Of a DNA stretch of 64,000 nt, positions 8,289-19,178 are shown piece after piece. The DNA is from Gammaproteobacteria bacterium (GTDB taxonomy: Bacteria > Pseudomonadota > Gammaproteobacteria > Burkholderiales > Sulfuricellaceae): assembly GCA_018824405.1 (NCBI GenBank), contig JAHJGO010000009.1:81859-145858 (forward strand), given 5' to 3'. The position numbers were made by a program, and so were the translations under genes. Below the pieces are notes generated by a model, which saw nothing but the letters and a program-made list of their open reading frames with translations, made no database searches and had not been told where the DNA came from. Every line of letters begins with the position of its first letter. Within the stretch, counting starts at the first letter, position 1.

Positions 8289-10142
8289 ATGAGTCATTTC
8301 ACCGGAATGGAAGAACTGCTTCAGGATTTCCTCATGGAAGCTGGCGAGCTCTTGTCTGATGTTGACAACAAGCTGGTTGAACTGGAGAAGCGACCGGGAG
8401 ACAAATCCCTGCTCAACGACATTTTTCGCGGCTTCCATACCATCAAGGGCGGGGCAGGTTTTCTCAATGTCAACGAACTGGTGGAGCTGTGCCACCGCAC
8501 CGAAAATCTGTTCGACAAACTGCGTACTGCCGAACTCACCCTGACCCCGGACATCATGGATGTCATCATGGCTGCCACAGGCGTTGTGCGCGACATGTTT
8601 GGCAATCTTGCACAGACCCAGGTACCGCCACCCGCTGAAAAATATCTGCTGGATGCGCTGGATGCCGTCATCGCCGGCGGCCACGTATCATTGCATGCCG
8701 CGCAACCTCAGCCCGACGCGGCACCCGTTGTTGCTGCGCCCACAGGCGCCAGCGACAGCCCCGACTGGGAGGGCGTCTATCACGCCCTGCTTGGGGAGGT
8801 ATCCCCAGCCAGCCATCATGTACCCGCAGTTACCGCACTTACTGAAGCGCACCCGGCACCACATCCCGAACTCCTTCCCGCCACCCCTCCCTCAAGGCCG
8901 GTGGCAGCACCTCCACCCAGCGCGGCAGCAGTGAAAGAAGCCACCATCCGCGTCGACACCACGCGCCTTGATCAGGTGCTGACTTATACCGGTGAAATTG
9001 GTCTGACCAAAAACCGCCTCACCAGCCTGCGTGCAGACATACTCGCCGGAAAACAGGACGCCAACACGCTGAAGGCACTGGACGAAGCGGTCAGCCAACT
9101 GGATCTGCTGGTGGGCGACCTGCAGAGCGCGGTGATGAAAACCCGCATGCAGCCCATTGGCCGCCTGTTCCAGAAATATCCCCGACTGGCGCGAGATCTG
9201 GCGCGGCAACTGGGCAAGGATGTGGAATTGCTGCTGTCCGGCGAAGATACCGAGATCGACAAGACCATGATCGAGGATCTCAACGATCCGCTGGTGCATC
9301 TGGTTCGCAATGCGGTGGATCATGGCGTGGATAGCCCTGAAGAACGCGCTGCCGCCGGGAAATCGCTGAAAAGCGTGGTACGCCTTTCTGCAGCACAGGT
9401 AGGCGATCACATCATCATCGAGATTGCGGATGACGGGCGCGGCATGCGCCCCGACACCATCCGCCACAAGGCGGTGGAAAAAGGTCTGATCGACCTGGAT
9501 ATGGCCAACAGCCTGGACGACAGGCAGAGCCTGCAACTCATTTTCCTGCCGGGGTTTTCCACCAAGGATCTGATTTCGGACGTGTCCGGACGTGGTGTTG
9601 GCATGGACGTGGTAAAAACCAATATCGGCAAACTCAATGGCCGCATCGAGATTGCCTCGACCGTTGGCGTAGGCACAACCATCACCATCTCGCTGCCGCT
9701 GACCCTGGCGATTCTGCCTGTATTGCTGGTGCGTGTTGGCGATCAGCCCTTTGCAGTGCCTCTCTCCATGGTCAGGGAAATCACCCCGATTGACCCGAAG
9801 GACGTCAAACAGGTCTCAGGCCGCGCCACCATGGTGGTGCGCGAGGAAGTGATGCCGGTCCGTTCCCTGGCAAGCATGATAGGCTGGCCGGAAAATAACA
9901 TACCAGCTTTTGGCGTGTTGATGCAAAGCGCCGACACCACCTTCGTGCTGGCGATCGACGGCTTTATCGGACGCGACGATGTGGTGATCAAGCCACTGCT
10001 CGACATCAAGCCCAAAGGCATTGCCGGCGCAACGCTCTCAGGTGATGGTTCAGTCGTACTGGTACTGGATATGGAAGAACTGCTGCGAATGAATCCGGAC
10101 ACCACGCGCGCAGCCCTCTTTACCCGAACCGCCATTCATTAA
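8289..10142 (+). CDS. cheA: Chemotaxis histidine kinase CheA
   Basis: CheA (617 residues) receives receptor signals through CheW/CheV and phosphorylates CheY. The Hpt domain (1 to about 130) has the phosphorylated His50 in FRGFHTIKGGAGF. A Pro/Ala-rich linker (about 140-215) stands where a P2 CheY-binding domain is often found, and no clear P2 fold is recognisable. Then follow the dimerisation helices (about 215-290), an HATPase with HLVRNAVDHG, DDGRGM and GRGVGMDVV, and a CheW-like P5 domain (about 480-605). No cheW, cheR or cheB is seen downstream in the window, so they must be elsewhere or upstream. Confidence 0.95.
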   Translation: MSHFTGMEELLQDFLMEAGELLSDVDNKLVELEKRPGDKSLLNDIFRGFHTIKGGAGFLNVNELVELCHRTENLFDKLRTAELTLTPDIMDVIMAATGVVRDMFGNLAQTQVPPPAEKYLLDALDAVIAGGHVSLHAAQPQPDAAPVVAAPTGASDSPDWEGVYHALLGEVSPASHHVPAVTALTEAHPAPHPELLPATPPSRPVAAPPPSAAAVKEATIRVDTTRLDQVLTYTGEIGLTKNRLTSLRADILAGKQDANTLKALDEAVSQLDLLVGDLQSAVMKTRMQPIGRLFQKYPRLARDLARQLGKDVELLLSGEDTEIDKTMIEDLNDPLVHLVRNAVDHGVDSPEERAAAGKSLKSVVRLSAAQVGDHIIIEIADDGRGMRPDTIRHKAVEKGLIDLDMANSLDDRQSLQLIFLPGFSTKDLISDVSGRGVGMDVVKTNIGKLNGRIEIASTVGVGTTITISLPLTLAILPVLLVRVGDQPFAVPLSMVREITPIDPKDVKQVSGRATMVVREEVMPVRSLASMIGWPENNIPAFGVLMQSADTTFVLAIDGFIGRDDVVIKPLLDIKPKGIAGATLSGDGSVVLVLDMEELLRMNPDTTRAALFTRTAIH

Positions 10143-10169
10143 CCCAGCACAGACAACCCGAGCCCAGCC

Positions 10170-11387
10170 ATGCAGAATCAAGCCTTTATTGGCCGTCAGC
10201 CGATCGTTGATCTTCAGCAAAAGATCATCGGCTACGAACTATTGTTCCGCCATAGCGCAGAAGCATCCGTGGCGCAGATTAGCAGCGACCTGGAGGCAGG
10301 CAGCAATGTGCTGATCAACACTTTCAGCAACATGGACGCCAACTGGCTGCTGGGCGACAAACTGGCCTTCATCAATATTGCCGCGCCCATGCTTGAGAGC
10401 GACTTCCTCGAGCTTCTTCCCGCCAAACGGGTTGTACTGGAACTGATTGAAACGGTGGAAGCCACGCCCGAGGTGATTGCACGTATCCAGCGCCTGCGCG
10501 ACCTGGGCTACCGCTTTGCCCTGGACGACTTCGACCATCGACCAATCAATACTGACCTTCTGCCACTCGCAGACTTCATCAAGGTGGATATTCGCGAACT
10601 TGGCCTGGACGGCACTGCAACACTGGTACGCAGCCTGAAAAGCAGTTCCGCCAAACTGATTGCAGAAAAAGTTGAAACCCGCACCGAATTCAAATTCTGC
10701 AAAGAACTCGGCTTTGATTATTTCCAGGGTTACTACTTTGCCCATCCGGAAACCCTTACTGCCAAGATCATCAACCCTGCCCACGCCACCGTTCTATCGC
10801 TGCTCAACAAGGTGCGCAACAATGATGATGTGAAAGATATCGAGAATGGCTTCAAGGCGGACGTAGCGCTTTCGTTCAAACTCCTGCGTTACATCAATTC
10901 GGTTGGCTTCGGACTCTCGTGCGAGATCCAGTCGATCCGCCACGCGCTCGCCATTCTCGGCTATCAGCAGCTTTACCGCTGGCTCACCCTTCTGCTGGCC
11001 ACTGCTGGCAGTGATTCGACTCCGCCTGCGCTGATGAAAACCGCCATCACTCGTGGCCGCCTCACGGAATTGCTGGGCCAGGATTATCTGGAAAAGAGCG
11101 ACCGCGACAATCTGTTTATCGTGGGCATTTTTTCTATGCTGGATGCCATGCTTGAAATGCCCATGGATGACATTCTGGAGAAGCTCTACCTGCCCGAAAC
11201 AATCTGTGATGCTCTGCTGACACGCCAGGGCATCTATGGCCCCTTCCTTGCCCTCACCATCGCCTGCGAAGACGCCGATCCGGGCAAGATCGAAACAGTA
11301 GCCTCCTCCATGGCGATGGACCCGGAACAGGTCAACAAGGCCCACCTGGAAGCCCTTGCCTGGGTGGAACAGCTCGGCATCGGCTAG
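10170..11387 (+). CDS. EAL-HDOD signalling protein (YuxH-like)
   Basis: The 405-residue protein joins an N-terminal EAL-like domain (1 to about 195; FIGRQPIVDLQQKIIGYELLFR) to an HDOD domain (about 200-400; LLNKVRNNDDVKDIE, LLRYINSVGFG). The signature EAL motif reads ELL and later catalytic acids are only partly kept (LDDFDHR, DFIKVDI). It is more likely a c-di-GMP or protein-interaction module than an active phosphodiesterase. Its position 28 bases after cheA suggests a role in motility control, which is inference. Confidence 0.85.
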   Translation: MQNQAFIGRQPIVDLQQKIIGYELLFRHSAEASVAQISSDLEAGSNVLINTFSNMDANWLLGDKLAFINIAAPMLESDFLELLPAKRVVLELIETVEATPEVIARIQRLRDLGYRFALDDFDHRPINTDLLPLADFIKVDIRELGLDGTATLVRSLKSSSAKLIAEKVETRTEFKFCKELGFDYFQGYYFAHPETLTAKIINPAHATVLSLLNKVRNNDDVKDIENGFKADVALSFKLLRYINSVGFGLSCEIQSIRHALAILGYQQLYRWLTLLLATAGSDSTPPALMKTAITRGRLTELLGQDYLEKSDRDNLFIVGIFSMLDAMLEMPMDDILEKLYLPETICDALLTRQGIYGPFLALTIACEDADPGKIETVASSMAMDPEQVNKAHLEALAWVEQLGIG

Positions 11388-11395
11388 CTGCGGTA

Positions 11396-11480
11396 ATGGG
11401 TAATGAGTAATGAGTAATTATCTCGCCGTTTCCAGTTTCTCCCATTCCCCATCACTCATTACTCATTACTCATTACCCAT
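11396..11480. repeat. GGGTAATGAG-type inverted repeat
   Basis: Perfect 23-base inverted arms (11396-11418 and 11458-11480) built from tandem GTAATGA units flank a 39-base loop. The right arm ends within the hydrolase start codon. Similar GGGTAATGAG/CTCATTACCC sequences recur at 17481-17551 and 20358-20433, with a more diverged relative at 19106-19180. Confidence 0.85.
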
Positions 11481-12351
11481 GACCACCCCACTCACGCCCG
11501 ACTGCGAAGGCTATCTCAACCAACCGCAGCAGGCCATTTACTACCGCCTCTATCGCGGCAGCGCGTTTGAATCCCGTCGCCTGCTCCTGCTACATGGCGG
11601 CGGGGTAGATGGCCAGATAACCTGGGAACCCATTGTCAGCCGCCTGCTGCACTGGACCGAGGTACTGGTACCTGATTTGCGCGGTACCGGAAGAACCCAC
11701 TTCCCGGACCATCAGGAGCAAGCCTTCAATACCAGCGACGTGGTAGCCGACATGGCTGCATTGCTCGACTCACTGGGCTGGAGCAACTTCGATCTCGGCG
11801 GCTACTCCTATGGCGGTCTGATCGCCATGCAACTGAAGGCCGCGCGCCCGGCTGCCATCGGCAAAACATTTTTATTCGAACCCGGCCTGCTTAGCGGCGG
11901 CAACGAAACGGAACAGCTCAGCCGGCGAGAAATTCTGATGCAGGCAGCGCAGAAACTGCGCATCGACGATGAACTGGAATATGGCTTGCAGGTTTTTCTG
12001 GATGCCGTCTCGCCGCAGCGTAACCGCAACTCCCGCAGCGAGGAAATTGTGCGCGGTCGCCTGGCGCACCGCCCCAAAGGTCTGGCCGCCATTCTCGAAG
12101 CCGTCGTCCAGGCAGCAAAACAGCTTGACCGCACGCAACTGATCGCCGCCCAGGAACATGTCAGCAGCTTCGTCGGAGAACGCTCATCCGCAGAAATCTT
12201 CAGCTTCTGCCAGGAAATCGCCCAACAGCACAGGGACTGGGTGTGCCACCTGATCCCCGGTACCGACCACGCCCTGCCGTTCCAGAAACCGGATGCCATC
12301 GCAAACATCATGAATGCCGACCAGCAGACGTTTCTGGCTCAAACCGGCTGA
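11479..12351 (+). CDS. Alpha/beta hydrolase
   Basis: A 290-residue alpha/beta-fold hydrolase with an oxyanion HGGGVDGQ loop, the nucleophile elbow GGYSYGG (Ser inside G-x-S-x-G) and a late His in GTDHALPF. The substrate is unknown. The chosen ATG at 11479 gives MTTPLTPDCEGYLNQ. The frame stays open 69 bases upstream, but that part is purely inverted-repeat DNA and would add residues such as FSHSPSLITHYSLP with no family support. No good ribosome site precedes the ATG, since the repeat occupies the place. The gene converges with zapE, overlapping its 3' end by 13 bases. Confidence 0.8.
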   Translation: MTTPLTPDCEGYLNQPQQAIYYRLYRGSAFESRRLLLLHGGGVDGQITWEPIVSRLLHWTEVLVPDLRGTGRTHFPDHQEQAFNTSDVVADMAALLDSLGWSNFDLGGYSYGGLIAMQLKAARPAAIGKTFLFEPGLLSGGNETEQLSRREILMQAAQKLRIDDELEYGLQVFLDAVSPQRNRNSRSEEIVRGRLAHRPKGLAAILEAVVQAAKQLDRTQLIAAQEHVSSFVGERSSAEIFSFCQEIAQQHRDWVCHLIPGTDHALPFQKPDAIANIMNADQQTFLAQTG

Positions 12352-13433
12352 TACGGCTGCGCCAGATAAGCGTGAGACTGCATCTCAGCCAGCCGGCTCG
12401 TTACTCTCTCGAACTCACCATCCAGCAGTTCTTTTTTCCCCAGCTGCGACAGGGATACAGCCGCTGACAAAACCAGCTTGACGCGCCTGTCGTATAGTTC
12501 ATCCACCAGCCATAAAAAACGTCGTGCCTGTGCAAGGAGCTGAGCGTCGAATTGCGGCACCCCGGAGATCAGCAGCGTTTCATAACGCCGAGCCAGCTCG
12601 ATGTAATCCGCTTTGCTGCGCGGTGTGCCGCACAGTTCATCAAAGTCGAACCAGGCCACCCCAGCCCCCTCGCACCTCGCCTGCACTTCCCGGCCGGATA
12701 TTTGCAGCTTGCGGACGCGCTCGTCAACGCCACTCGCAAGTTTGTGAAAAATATCATGCAGAGCCCGCTCTGCCTCCTCGTCGTTGGGTATGTGGTACAA
12801 ACCGGCCTGTTCCAGAGCGCGCAGGCGGTAATCTTCTCCGCCATCGAGATGCATCACCTCCAGGCGATCCTTGATCAAGGCTATGGTAGGCAGGAATCGA
12901 ATGCGCTGCAAGCCATTGCGATACAGTTCGTCAGGGGAGCTGTTGGAAGTCATGATCAGCGCCACGCCCTGGTCACAAAGGCCCTGCAGCAATCCGCGCA
13001 TCAGCATGGCATCGGTGATATCACTGATATGGAACTCATCCAGACATAGCAGGCGTACATGCCGTGCAAGCTCACGCGCCACGCTGACCAAGGGATCAGG
13101 CTGCCCCTTCAAGGCCACCAGCCGAGCATGAATTTCCTGCATGAAACGATGAAAATGCAGTCGCCGTTTATGTTCCAGCGGGATACAGTTGAAAAAGGCA
13201 TCCATTACGAAACTCTTGCCGCGTCCAACGCCACCCCAAAGATACAGACCGCGCTGGGAGCTTGGTCTTGCCAGGTGGCGCAGCAATGGAATTCCGGCAA
13301 ACGCCGGGGCTTGCAGCAGGCCATCATAAACCCGCTGCAGATGCACTGCTGCGGCGTGCTGCGCAGAATCCAGATCCAGCCCGCGATCATTCGCCTGGCG
13401 CTCCAGGCAGACTATGACCTCAGTGCCAGACAT
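12339..13433 (-). CDS. zapE: Cell division ATPase ZapE (AFG1-like)
   Basis: An AFG1-family P-loop ATPase of 364 residues. It has Walker A (LWGGVGRGKSFVMD), Walker B (LLCLDEFHISDITDAML), a sensor (IMTSNSSPDELYRNGLQR) and the C-terminal family region ending ERVTSRLAEMQS. In E. coli, ZapE acts at the division septum with FtsZ. The ATG at 13433 (MSGTEVIVCLERQAND) is preferred. A TTG at 13451 would give six more residues and overlap the sucB stop by 4 bases (TTGA), so translational coupling to sucB is possible. It is the last gene of the TCA operon. Confidence 0.92.
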   Translation of the reverse strand: MSGTEVIVCLERQANDRGLDLDSAQHAAAVHLQRVYDGLLQAPAFAGIPLLRHLARPSSQRGLYLWGGVGRGKSFVMDAFFNCIPLEHKRRLHFHRFMQEIHARLVALKGQPDPLVSVARELARHVRLLCLDEFHISDITDAMLMRGLLQGLCDQGVALIMTSNSSPDELYRNGLQRIRFLPTIALIKDRLEVMHLDGGEDYRLRALEQAGLYHIPNDEEAERALHDIFHKLASGVDERVRKLQISGREVQARCEGAGVAWFDFDELCGTPRSKADYIELARRYETLLISGVPQFDAQLLAQARRFLWLVDELYDRRVKLVLSAAVSLSQLGKKELLDGEFERVTSRLAEMQSHAYLAQPYQPV

Positions 13434-13447
13434 GCCCGCTACCGGAT

Positions 13448-14608
13448 TCAAACTTTCAGCAGCAGCCGCGCTGGGTCTTCCAGCGCTTCCCTGATCGCCA
13501 CCAGGAACAGAACCGCCTCGCGCCCGTCGACAATACGGTGATCGTATGACAGCGCCAGATACATCATGGGGCGAATCACTACCTGGCCATTTTCCGCGAT
13601 GGGTCTCTCGTAGGTCTTGTGCATGCCCAAGATAGCGCTCTGTGGCGGATTGAGAATGGGCGTGGACATCATCGAGCCGAAAACGCCGCCGTTGGAAATA
13701 GAGAAGGTACCGCCGGTAAGCTCTTCGATAGTGAGTTTGCCATCACGGGCACGGTTGCCGAATTCGGCGATCTGCTTCTCGATCTCTGCGAAAGACAGCT
13801 GATCAGCATTGCGCACGACGGGCACCACCAGGCCGCGCGGCGAACCCACCGCGATGCCGATATCGAAATAGCCGTGGTAAACAATATCGCCGCCATCGAT
13901 GGAGGCATTCACTACCGGAAATTTCTGCAGTGCCGCCACTGCAGCCTTGACGAAGAAGGACATGAACCCCAATTTGACTCCGTGTTCCTTCTCGAACTTC
14001 TCCTTGTAACGATTGCGCAGTTCCATCACCGGTTGCATATTGACTTCGTTGAAGGTGGTGAGAATGGCAGCGGTCTGCTGCGCCTGCACCAGCCTTTCCG
14101 CCACCCGTGCGCGCAAGCGTGTCATGGGCACACGCTGTTCCAGGCGTTCTCCATTCATTGCTGGCGCTGCGACTTGCACCGGTATCATTACGGATGCTGA
14201 CTGAACGGGCTTCTCCAGTTGCGCCAGCACATCGTCCTTGGTGATGCGCCCACCACGACCGCTGCCCGCAATTTGTGCCGGATCCAGTTCGTGCTCCGCC
14301 ACCAGCTTGCGCAGCGAAGGACTGAGTGCCGGCTCTACAGCGGCCGCTTTTGCCGGAGCGGCCACCTTGGCTTCAGTATCGATCAGTGCCAGAACTTCGC
14401 CGGGAAGCACCACCTCGCCATTCTGCTTCAATACCTTGCTCAGCACCCCCGCCTGCGGCGCGGGCAGTTCCAGCACCACCTTGTCGGTTTCGAGGTCGAT
14501 CAGGTTTTCACCCTGAGCTACCGCCTCTCCTTCCTGTTTGAGCCAGCTTAGAAGTGTCCCTTCGGAGACGGATTCGGATAGCGCAGGCACTTTGAGTTCG
14601 ATCATCAT
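13448..14608 (-). CDS. sucB: 2-oxoglutarate dehydrogenase E2, dihydrolipoyl succinyltransferase
   Basis: E2 core of the 2-oxoglutarate dehydrogenase complex, transferring succinyl groups to CoA. The 386-residue protein has one lipoyl domain (1 to about 75) with the lipoylated Lys43 in [10 protein letters not shown], an E3-binding domain (about 110-145; [14 protein letters not shown]), and the catalytic domain with [16 protein letters not shown] (His/Asp). The start at 14608 ([13 protein letters not shown]) is placed by GGAG six bases upstream, inside the end of sucA. The ATG at 14605 is an alternative. It lies one base after the sucA stop. No E3 gene follows, so lipoamide dehydrogenase is encoded elsewhere. 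Confidence 0.96.
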   Translation of the reverse strand: MMIELKVPALSESVSEGTLLSWLKQEGEAVAQGENLIDLETDKVVLELPAPQAGVLSKVLKQNGEVVLPGEVLALIDTEAKVAAPAKAAAVEPALSPSLRKLVAEHELDPAQIAGSGRGGRITKDDVLAQLEKPVQSASVMIPVQVAAPAMNGERLEQRVPMTRLRARVAERLVQAQQTAAILTTFNEVNMQPVMELRNRYKEKFEKEHGVKLGFMSFFVKAAVAALQKFPVVNASIDGGDIVYHGYFDIGIAVGSPRGLVVPVVRNADQLSFAEIEKQIAEFGNRARDGKLTIEELTGGTFSISNGGVFGSMMSTPILNPPQSAILGMHKTYERPIAENGQVVIRPMMYLALSYDHRIVDGREAVLFLVAIREALEDPARLLLKV

Positions 14609-14609
14609 T

Positions 14610-17465
14610 TCAATCTCCATTTTTCCAGGACAGGTCCAGCGCCGCATCCACCAGCGCTTTCTGCTGCACCACATGTTCTTCGTAATGGCCGACTGCGGGG
14701 GACGCAGAAGACTTGCGGCTCGAATAAGTCAGGACCTGACCAGGCTTCATATGTTTGCGCAAATAGTGTTCGATGGAATACCAGGCACCCTGATTTTTAG
14801 GTTCCTCCTGCACCCACATGACTTCCAGGGCCGCATCATAGCGCTGCATTTCCTGGGAAAATTCGTCATGAGGGAATGGATAGAGCTGTGCAATCCGGAT
14901 AATGGCGATATCAGTGATGCCGCGCCCGCGCCGCGCAGCCAGCAGGTCGTAGTAAACCTTGCCGCAACAGGCCAGTACGCGCTTCACGCCGGAGGGCGGA
15001 ATGTCGTCCTGCTCCGGCACCAGCGGCTGAAAGAAAAGACTGGCCAGATCGTCCAGGCTCGAGAAGGCATCCTTGTTGCGCAGCATGCTCTTGGGGCTCA
15101 TGATGATGAGCGGTTTACGGTAGGGGCGCAGCATCTGGCGGCGCAGCAGGTGGAACATCTGCGCCGGCGTGGACGGCACGCACACCTGAATATTGTATTC
15201 CGCGCAGAGTTGCAGATAACGCTCCAGGCGCGCCGAGGAATGCTCCGGCCCCTGCCCCTCGTAACCGTGCGGCAGCATCATCACCAGACTGCACATGCGC
15301 CCCCATTTGGTTTCACCTGCGCAGATGAACTGGTCGATCACTACCTGGGCGCCATTGGCAAAATCACCGAACTGCGCCTCCCAGACCACCAGTTCGTTGG
15401 GTTCCGCAGTGGAATAGCCATATTCGAAGCCGAGCACGGCCTCTTCCGAAAGCACCGAATCGATCACCACGAAATGCGGCTGATTCTCCGCAATGTGCTG
15501 CAGCGGAAGATATTCGCCGATGTTCCATTGCTCGCGATTCTGGTCATGCAGCACGGCATGGCGGTGGAAAAATGTCCCGCGCCCGCTATCCTGCCCTGAA
15601 ATCCGCACACCGTAGCCATTTTCCAGCAGGCTGGCGTAGGCCAGATTCTCCGCCATGCCCCAGTCTATCGGCTGCTTGCCCTCGCCCATCAAACGGCGGT
15701 CGGCAAGAATCTTCTCCACCCGGGGATGGAGCGCGAAATAATCCGGTATGGTAGTGAGCTTTTCCGCCAGTCGCTGCAGGTTCTCCAGCGGAACCGAAGT
15801 ATCGGCAGGGTGACTCCAGTTGGCGTTGGTGAAAACCTTCCAGTCGGTGGCAAAAGCACGCTTGAAATTGCTCAGCACCGGCTTGCAGCGCAGCTGATTG
15901 CCTGCGTCGATGGTGGCGCGATGATCCGTGATCATCTTCGTGGCCTCATCCTCCGCCACTACCCCTTCCGTTGCCAGGCGCGCGGCATAGAGCTGGCGGG
16001 TGCCCGGATGTTTGGCGATTTTTTTGTACATCAGCGGCTGGGTGACAGCGGGCTCATCCTGCTCGTTGTGCCCCAGACGGCGCAGGCACACCATGTCGAT
16101 AACCACATCCTTCTTGAAGGTCATGCGGAAATCGAAGGCGATCTGCACGGCCAGCAGCACCGCTTCCGGGTCATCGCCATTGACGTGGAACACCGGTGCC
16201 TCGACCATTTTGACCACATCGGTGCAATGCAGGCTGGAGCGGGTATCACGCGAGTCCGAAGTGGTGAAGCCGATCTGGTTGTTGACCACCACATGCACCG
16301 TGCCGCCGGTACAGAAACCGCGCGTCTGCGACATGTTGAGAGTTTCCATCACCACGCCCTGACCGGCGAAGGCAGAGTCACCGTGGATCAACACCGGAAT
16401 GACCTGCTCGCCGAGACGGTCGTTACGCCGGTGCTGGCGTGCGCGCACCGAACCTTCCACCACCGGGTTGATGATTTCCAGATGCGATGGGTTGAAAGCC
16501 AGAGTGACATGCACCGGCCCACTCGAGGTCGAGACATCGGATGAAAAACCCTGATGATATTTCACATCGCCGGTAGTGATGTGGTCATCATGGGCGTGCA
16601 CTCCCTCGAATTCCTTGAACAGCTCACGGGGTTCCTTGCCGATGATGTTGACCAGCACGTTGAGGCGGCCACGATGCGCCATGCCGAGCACCACTTCCTG
16701 CACCCCGCTGGCACCGGACAATTCGACCAGATGATCCAGTAAGGGGATCAGGCTTTCCCCCCCTTCCAGGGAAAAGCGCTTCTGCCCGACAAAGCGGGTA
16801 TGGAGATATTTTTCCAGCGTTTCCGCTGCCGTGATGCGTCCCAGGATATGCCGCTTTTGTGCCGCACTGAAATCCGGCCGTGCGCGACACCCCTCGATCT
16901 GCCCCTGCAGCCAGCGTTTCTGGACAGGATCGGTGATATTCATGTATTCGGCAGAAAAAGTGCCGCAATAAGTTTCCTGCAGCATGGCCAGAATCTCTGC
17001 CAACGGAACCCGATCCAGGCCCACCAGCGAACCGGCATCGAATTCGGTCGCCAGGTCAGCTTCGCAGAGGCCGTAGTGTTCCAGTTCCAGTTCCGGCACA
17101 TGGGGACGTTCGAAACGCCACAGAGGATCGACATTGGCATGGCGCATGCCGAGGAAACGATAGGCGTTAATAAGCTGCAACACCTTGACCTGCTTGCGCG
17201 CCTGCTCGACAAAAGAGCTGCAAATCAATGCAGGATTAGCTGCAGCCGGTTGCTGAACGCGTTGCAGCATGGCCTCCCGAACCGGAGCATGAGGAATATC
17301 CCGCTCACCGGCACGTTCACTTAGCTGCAAACGATCGAAATAACGGCGCCATTCGGCACTGACATTATCCGGGTTGGCCAGCCAGGATTCATAAAGACCC
17401 TCGATGAACTCGGCATTACCCCCGTAGAGGTAGGAATTATCGAGAAATGCCTGCATTTCACTCAT
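14610..17465 (-). CDS. sucA: 2-oxoglutarate dehydrogenase E1
   Basis: The thiamine-diphosphate E1 component (951 residues, family length) decarboxylates 2-oxoglutarate and passes the succinyl group to SucB. It opens with the usual [21 protein letters not shown]2-interacting segment and carries the active-site region [14 protein letters not shown], the ThDP site [12 protein letters not shown] with NNQIGFTTS, and the transketolase-like C-terminal half ([19 protein letters not shown]). It follows gltA by 81 bases that are filled by an intergenic inverted repeat and is tightly linked to sucB. Confidence 0.97.
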   Translation of the reverse strand: MSEMQAFLDNSYLYGGNAEFIEGLYESWLANPDNVSAEWRRYFDRLQLSERAGERDIPHAPVREAMLQRVQQPAAANPALICSSFVEQARKQVKVLQLINAYRFLGMRHANVDPLWRFERPHVPELELEHYGLCEADLATEFDAGSLVGLDRVPLAEILAMLQETYCGTFSAEYMNITDPVQKRWLQGQIEGCRARPDFSAAQKRHILGRITAAETLEKYLHTRFVGQKRFSLEGGESLIPLLDHLVELSGASGVQEVVLGMAHRGRLNVLVNIIGKEPRELFKEFEGVHAHDDHITTGDVKYHQGFSSDVSTSSGPVHVTLAFNPSHLEIINPVVEGSVRARQHRRNDRLGEQVIPVLIHGDSAFAGQGVVMETLNMSQTRGFCTGGTVHVVVNNQIGFTTSDSRDTRSSLHCTDVVKMVEAPVFHVNGDDPEAVLLAVQIAFDFRMTFKKDVVIDMVCLRRLGHNEQDEPAVTQPLMYKKIAKHPGTRQLYAARLATEGVVAEDEATKMITDHRATIDAGNQLRCKPVLSNFKRAFATDWKVFTNANWSHPADTSVPLENLQRLAEKLTTIPDYFALHPRVEKILADRRLMGEGKQPIDWGMAENLAYASLLENGYGVRISGQDSGRGTFFHRHAVLHDQNREQWNIGEYLPLQHIAENQPHFVVIDSVLSEEAVLGFEYGYSTAEPNELVVWEAQFGDFANGAQVVIDQFICAGETKWGRMCSLVMMLPHGYEGQGPEHSSARLERYLQLCAEYNIQVCVPSTPAQMFHLLRRQMLRPYRKPLIIMSPKSMLRNKDAFSSLDDLASLFFQPLVPEQDDIPPSGVKRVLACCGKVYYDLLAARRGRGITDIAIIRIAQLYPFPHDEFSQEMQRYDAALEVMWVQEEPKNQGAWYSIEHYLRKHMKPGQVLTYSSRKSSASPAVGHYEEHVVQQKALVDAALDLSWKNGD

Positions 17466-17480
17466 GGCTCACCCTCTGTT

Positions 17481-17551
17481 GGTGATGGGTAATGGGTAAG
17501 ATGTAATAAGTGAAAACCGCCCCCATCACTCATCACCCATGACTCGTCACC
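17481..17551. repeat. GGGTAATGAG-type inverted repeat between gltA and sucA
   Basis: Left part GGTGATGGGTAATGGGTAAG and right part CATCACTCATCACCCATGAC form an imperfect inverted repeat that occupies nearly the whole spacer and runs into the gltA stop codon. It is the same family as 11396-11480 and 20358-20433. Confidence 0.75.
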
Positions 17552-18839
17552 GCTTACCAATCGGAACGAACTCCCGCTGCTCGGCGCCACAGTAGAGCTG
17601 GCGCGGACGGCCGATTCGCTGCTCCGGGTCGGAAATCATTTCGGACCACTGGGAAATCCAGCCGATGGTGCGGGAAATCGCAAAAATCGCGGTAAACATG
17701 TTTACCGGGATGCCAATCGCCCGCAGCACGATACCGGAATAGAAGTCCACGTTGGGATAGAGCTTCTTCTCGATGAAATAGGGGTCTTCCAGCGCGATGC
17801 GTTCCAGCTCCAGCGCCGTCTTGAACAGGCGGTCATCCTGCATGCCGAGTTCGTTCAGGACCTCGTGGCAGGTCTTGCGCATCAGGTTGGCGCGTGGATC
17901 GAAGTTCTTGTAAACGCGGTGGCCAAAGCCCATGAGACGGAACGGATTGCTCTTGTCCTTGGCGCGCTCGATCACGCTCGGAATATTGGAAACGTCGCCG
18001 ATTTCCTCCAGCATTTTCAGCACCGCCTCGTTCGCGCCGCCATGCGCCGGCCCCCACAGCGAGGCGATGCCGGCTGCGATGCAGGCAAAAGGATTGGCAC
18101 CGCTCGACCCGGCCAGACGCACGGTGGAAGTCGAGGCATTCTGCTCGTGGTCGGCATGCAGGATAAAAATCCGCTCCAGGGCACGCACCAGAACGGGGTT
18201 CGGCACATATTCCTCGCACGGGGTGGAAAACATCATATGCATGAAGTTTTCCACATAGCCGAGGCGATTCTGCGGATAGACGAAGGGCTGGCCGATATTG
18301 TACTTGTACGACATCGCCGCAATCGTCGGCACTTTGGCCAGCATCCTGAAAGCCGATATCTCGCGATGACGCGGATCGGAAAGATCAAGCGAGTCGTGGT
18401 AAAAAGCCGACAATGCACCTACCACACCCACCATCGAAGCCATCGGATGGGCATCACGGCGAAAACCACGGAAAAAGTTGTTGATCTGATCATGCACCAT
18501 GCTGACCTTGCGCACGGTATGGTCAAAAATCTCGCGCTGACTCGCGTTCGGCAATTCACCGTTCAGCAGCAGATAGCAAACTTCCATGAAGTCCGCATGC
18601 TCGGCGAGCTGCTCGATCGGGTAGCCGCGATACAGCAATACGCCTTCATCGCCGTCGATGTAGGTAATGCTGGAATTGCAGCTCGCTGTCGACATGAAAC
18701 CGGGGTCGTATGTAAATACGCCATACTTGCCCAGTGAGCGGATGTCCACCACGTCCGGCCCAATGGAACCGGAATAGATGGGCAACTCGATGGGCGGCTG
18801 CCCATTTCCCAGATCCAGATATGCCTTGCGTTCAGCCAT
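17547..18839 (-). CDS. gltA: Type II citrate synthase
   Basis: Condenses oxaloacetate with acetyl-CoA to citrate. The 430-residue protein is the long, hexameric type II form with the small N-terminal domain ([24 protein letters not shown]). Catalytic-region motifs are present: [15 protein letters not shown], the [16 protein letters not shown] loop and [15 protein letters not shown]. It ends in the usual [20 protein letters not shown]. Its upstream neighbour is sdhE. A moderate hairpin (GCCGGG...CCCGGC, about 18857-18877) lies just upstream and may trim or attenuate the operon transcript. Confidence 0.97.
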   Translation of the reverse strand: MAERKAYLDLGNGQPPIELPIYSGSIGPDVVDIRSLGKYGVFTYDPGFMSTASCNSSITYIDGDEGVLLYRGYPIEQLAEHADFMEVCYLLLNGELPNASQREIFDHTVRKVSMVHDQINNFFRGFRRDAHPMASMVGVVGALSAFYHDSLDLSDPRHREISAFRMLAKVPTIAAMSYKYNIGQPFVYPQNRLGYVENFMHMMFSTPCEEYVPNPVLVRALERIFILHADHEQNASTSTVRLAGSSGANPFACIAAGIASLWGPAHGGANEAVLKMLEEIGDVSNIPSVIERAKDKSNPFRLMGFGHRVYKNFDPRANLMRKTCHEVLNELGMQDDRLFKTALELERIALEDPYFIEKKLYPNVDFYSGIVLRAIGIPVNMFTAIFAISRTIGWISQWSEMISDPEQRIGRPRQLYCGAEQREFVPIGKR

Positions 18840-18887
18840 GCTGCTTCTCCCTTTTTCAGCCGGGAATCCCGTCCCGGCTCATTATTT

Positions 18888-19178
18888 TCATGCCTGACAG
18901 GCGCGCAGCCATTGCACGACTGCGGAGGCATCCGTTCCATCGCTTCGAATCAGAGCCCACAGCTCCTGATCAGGCAAATCGAGCAGCGCATCGAACTCGG
19001 CCTGCTGATGCGCCGTCAGTTTGACGTAATTTTCGCCCAGAAAGCGTTCCAGCACCAGATCAAGTTCCAGCATCCCGCGCCGGCAGCGCCAGCGCAGGCG
19101 GCCTGGAGAGTGAGAAGTGAGAAATGCGGGGTGAGGGGTAAGCCATTCCCCGGTCTGACTTTTCTCCTCTCTCCTCAC
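18888..19178 (-). CDS. sdhE: FAD assembly factor SdhE
   Basis: SdhE (SDHAF2 family) promotes covalent flavinylation of SdhA. The conserved core is GRLRWRCRRGMLELDLVLERF with the RGxxE motif (RRGMLE), and the C-terminal half (FDALLDLPDQELWALI) is standard. The start is unsure. The only in-frame initiator upstream is GTG at 19178, giving about 27 extra residues (MRREEKSQTGEWLTPHPAF...) that read through repeat-like DNA and match nothing in the family. The true N-terminus may have been displaced by the repeat, or a CTG just before RWRCRRG may be used. It lies between yjdM and gltA. Confidence 0.85.
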   Translation of the reverse strand: MRREEKSQTGEWLTPHPAFLTSHSPGRLRWRCRRGMLELDLVLERFLGENYVKLTAHQQAEFDALLDLPDQELWALIRSDGTDASAVVQWLRACQA

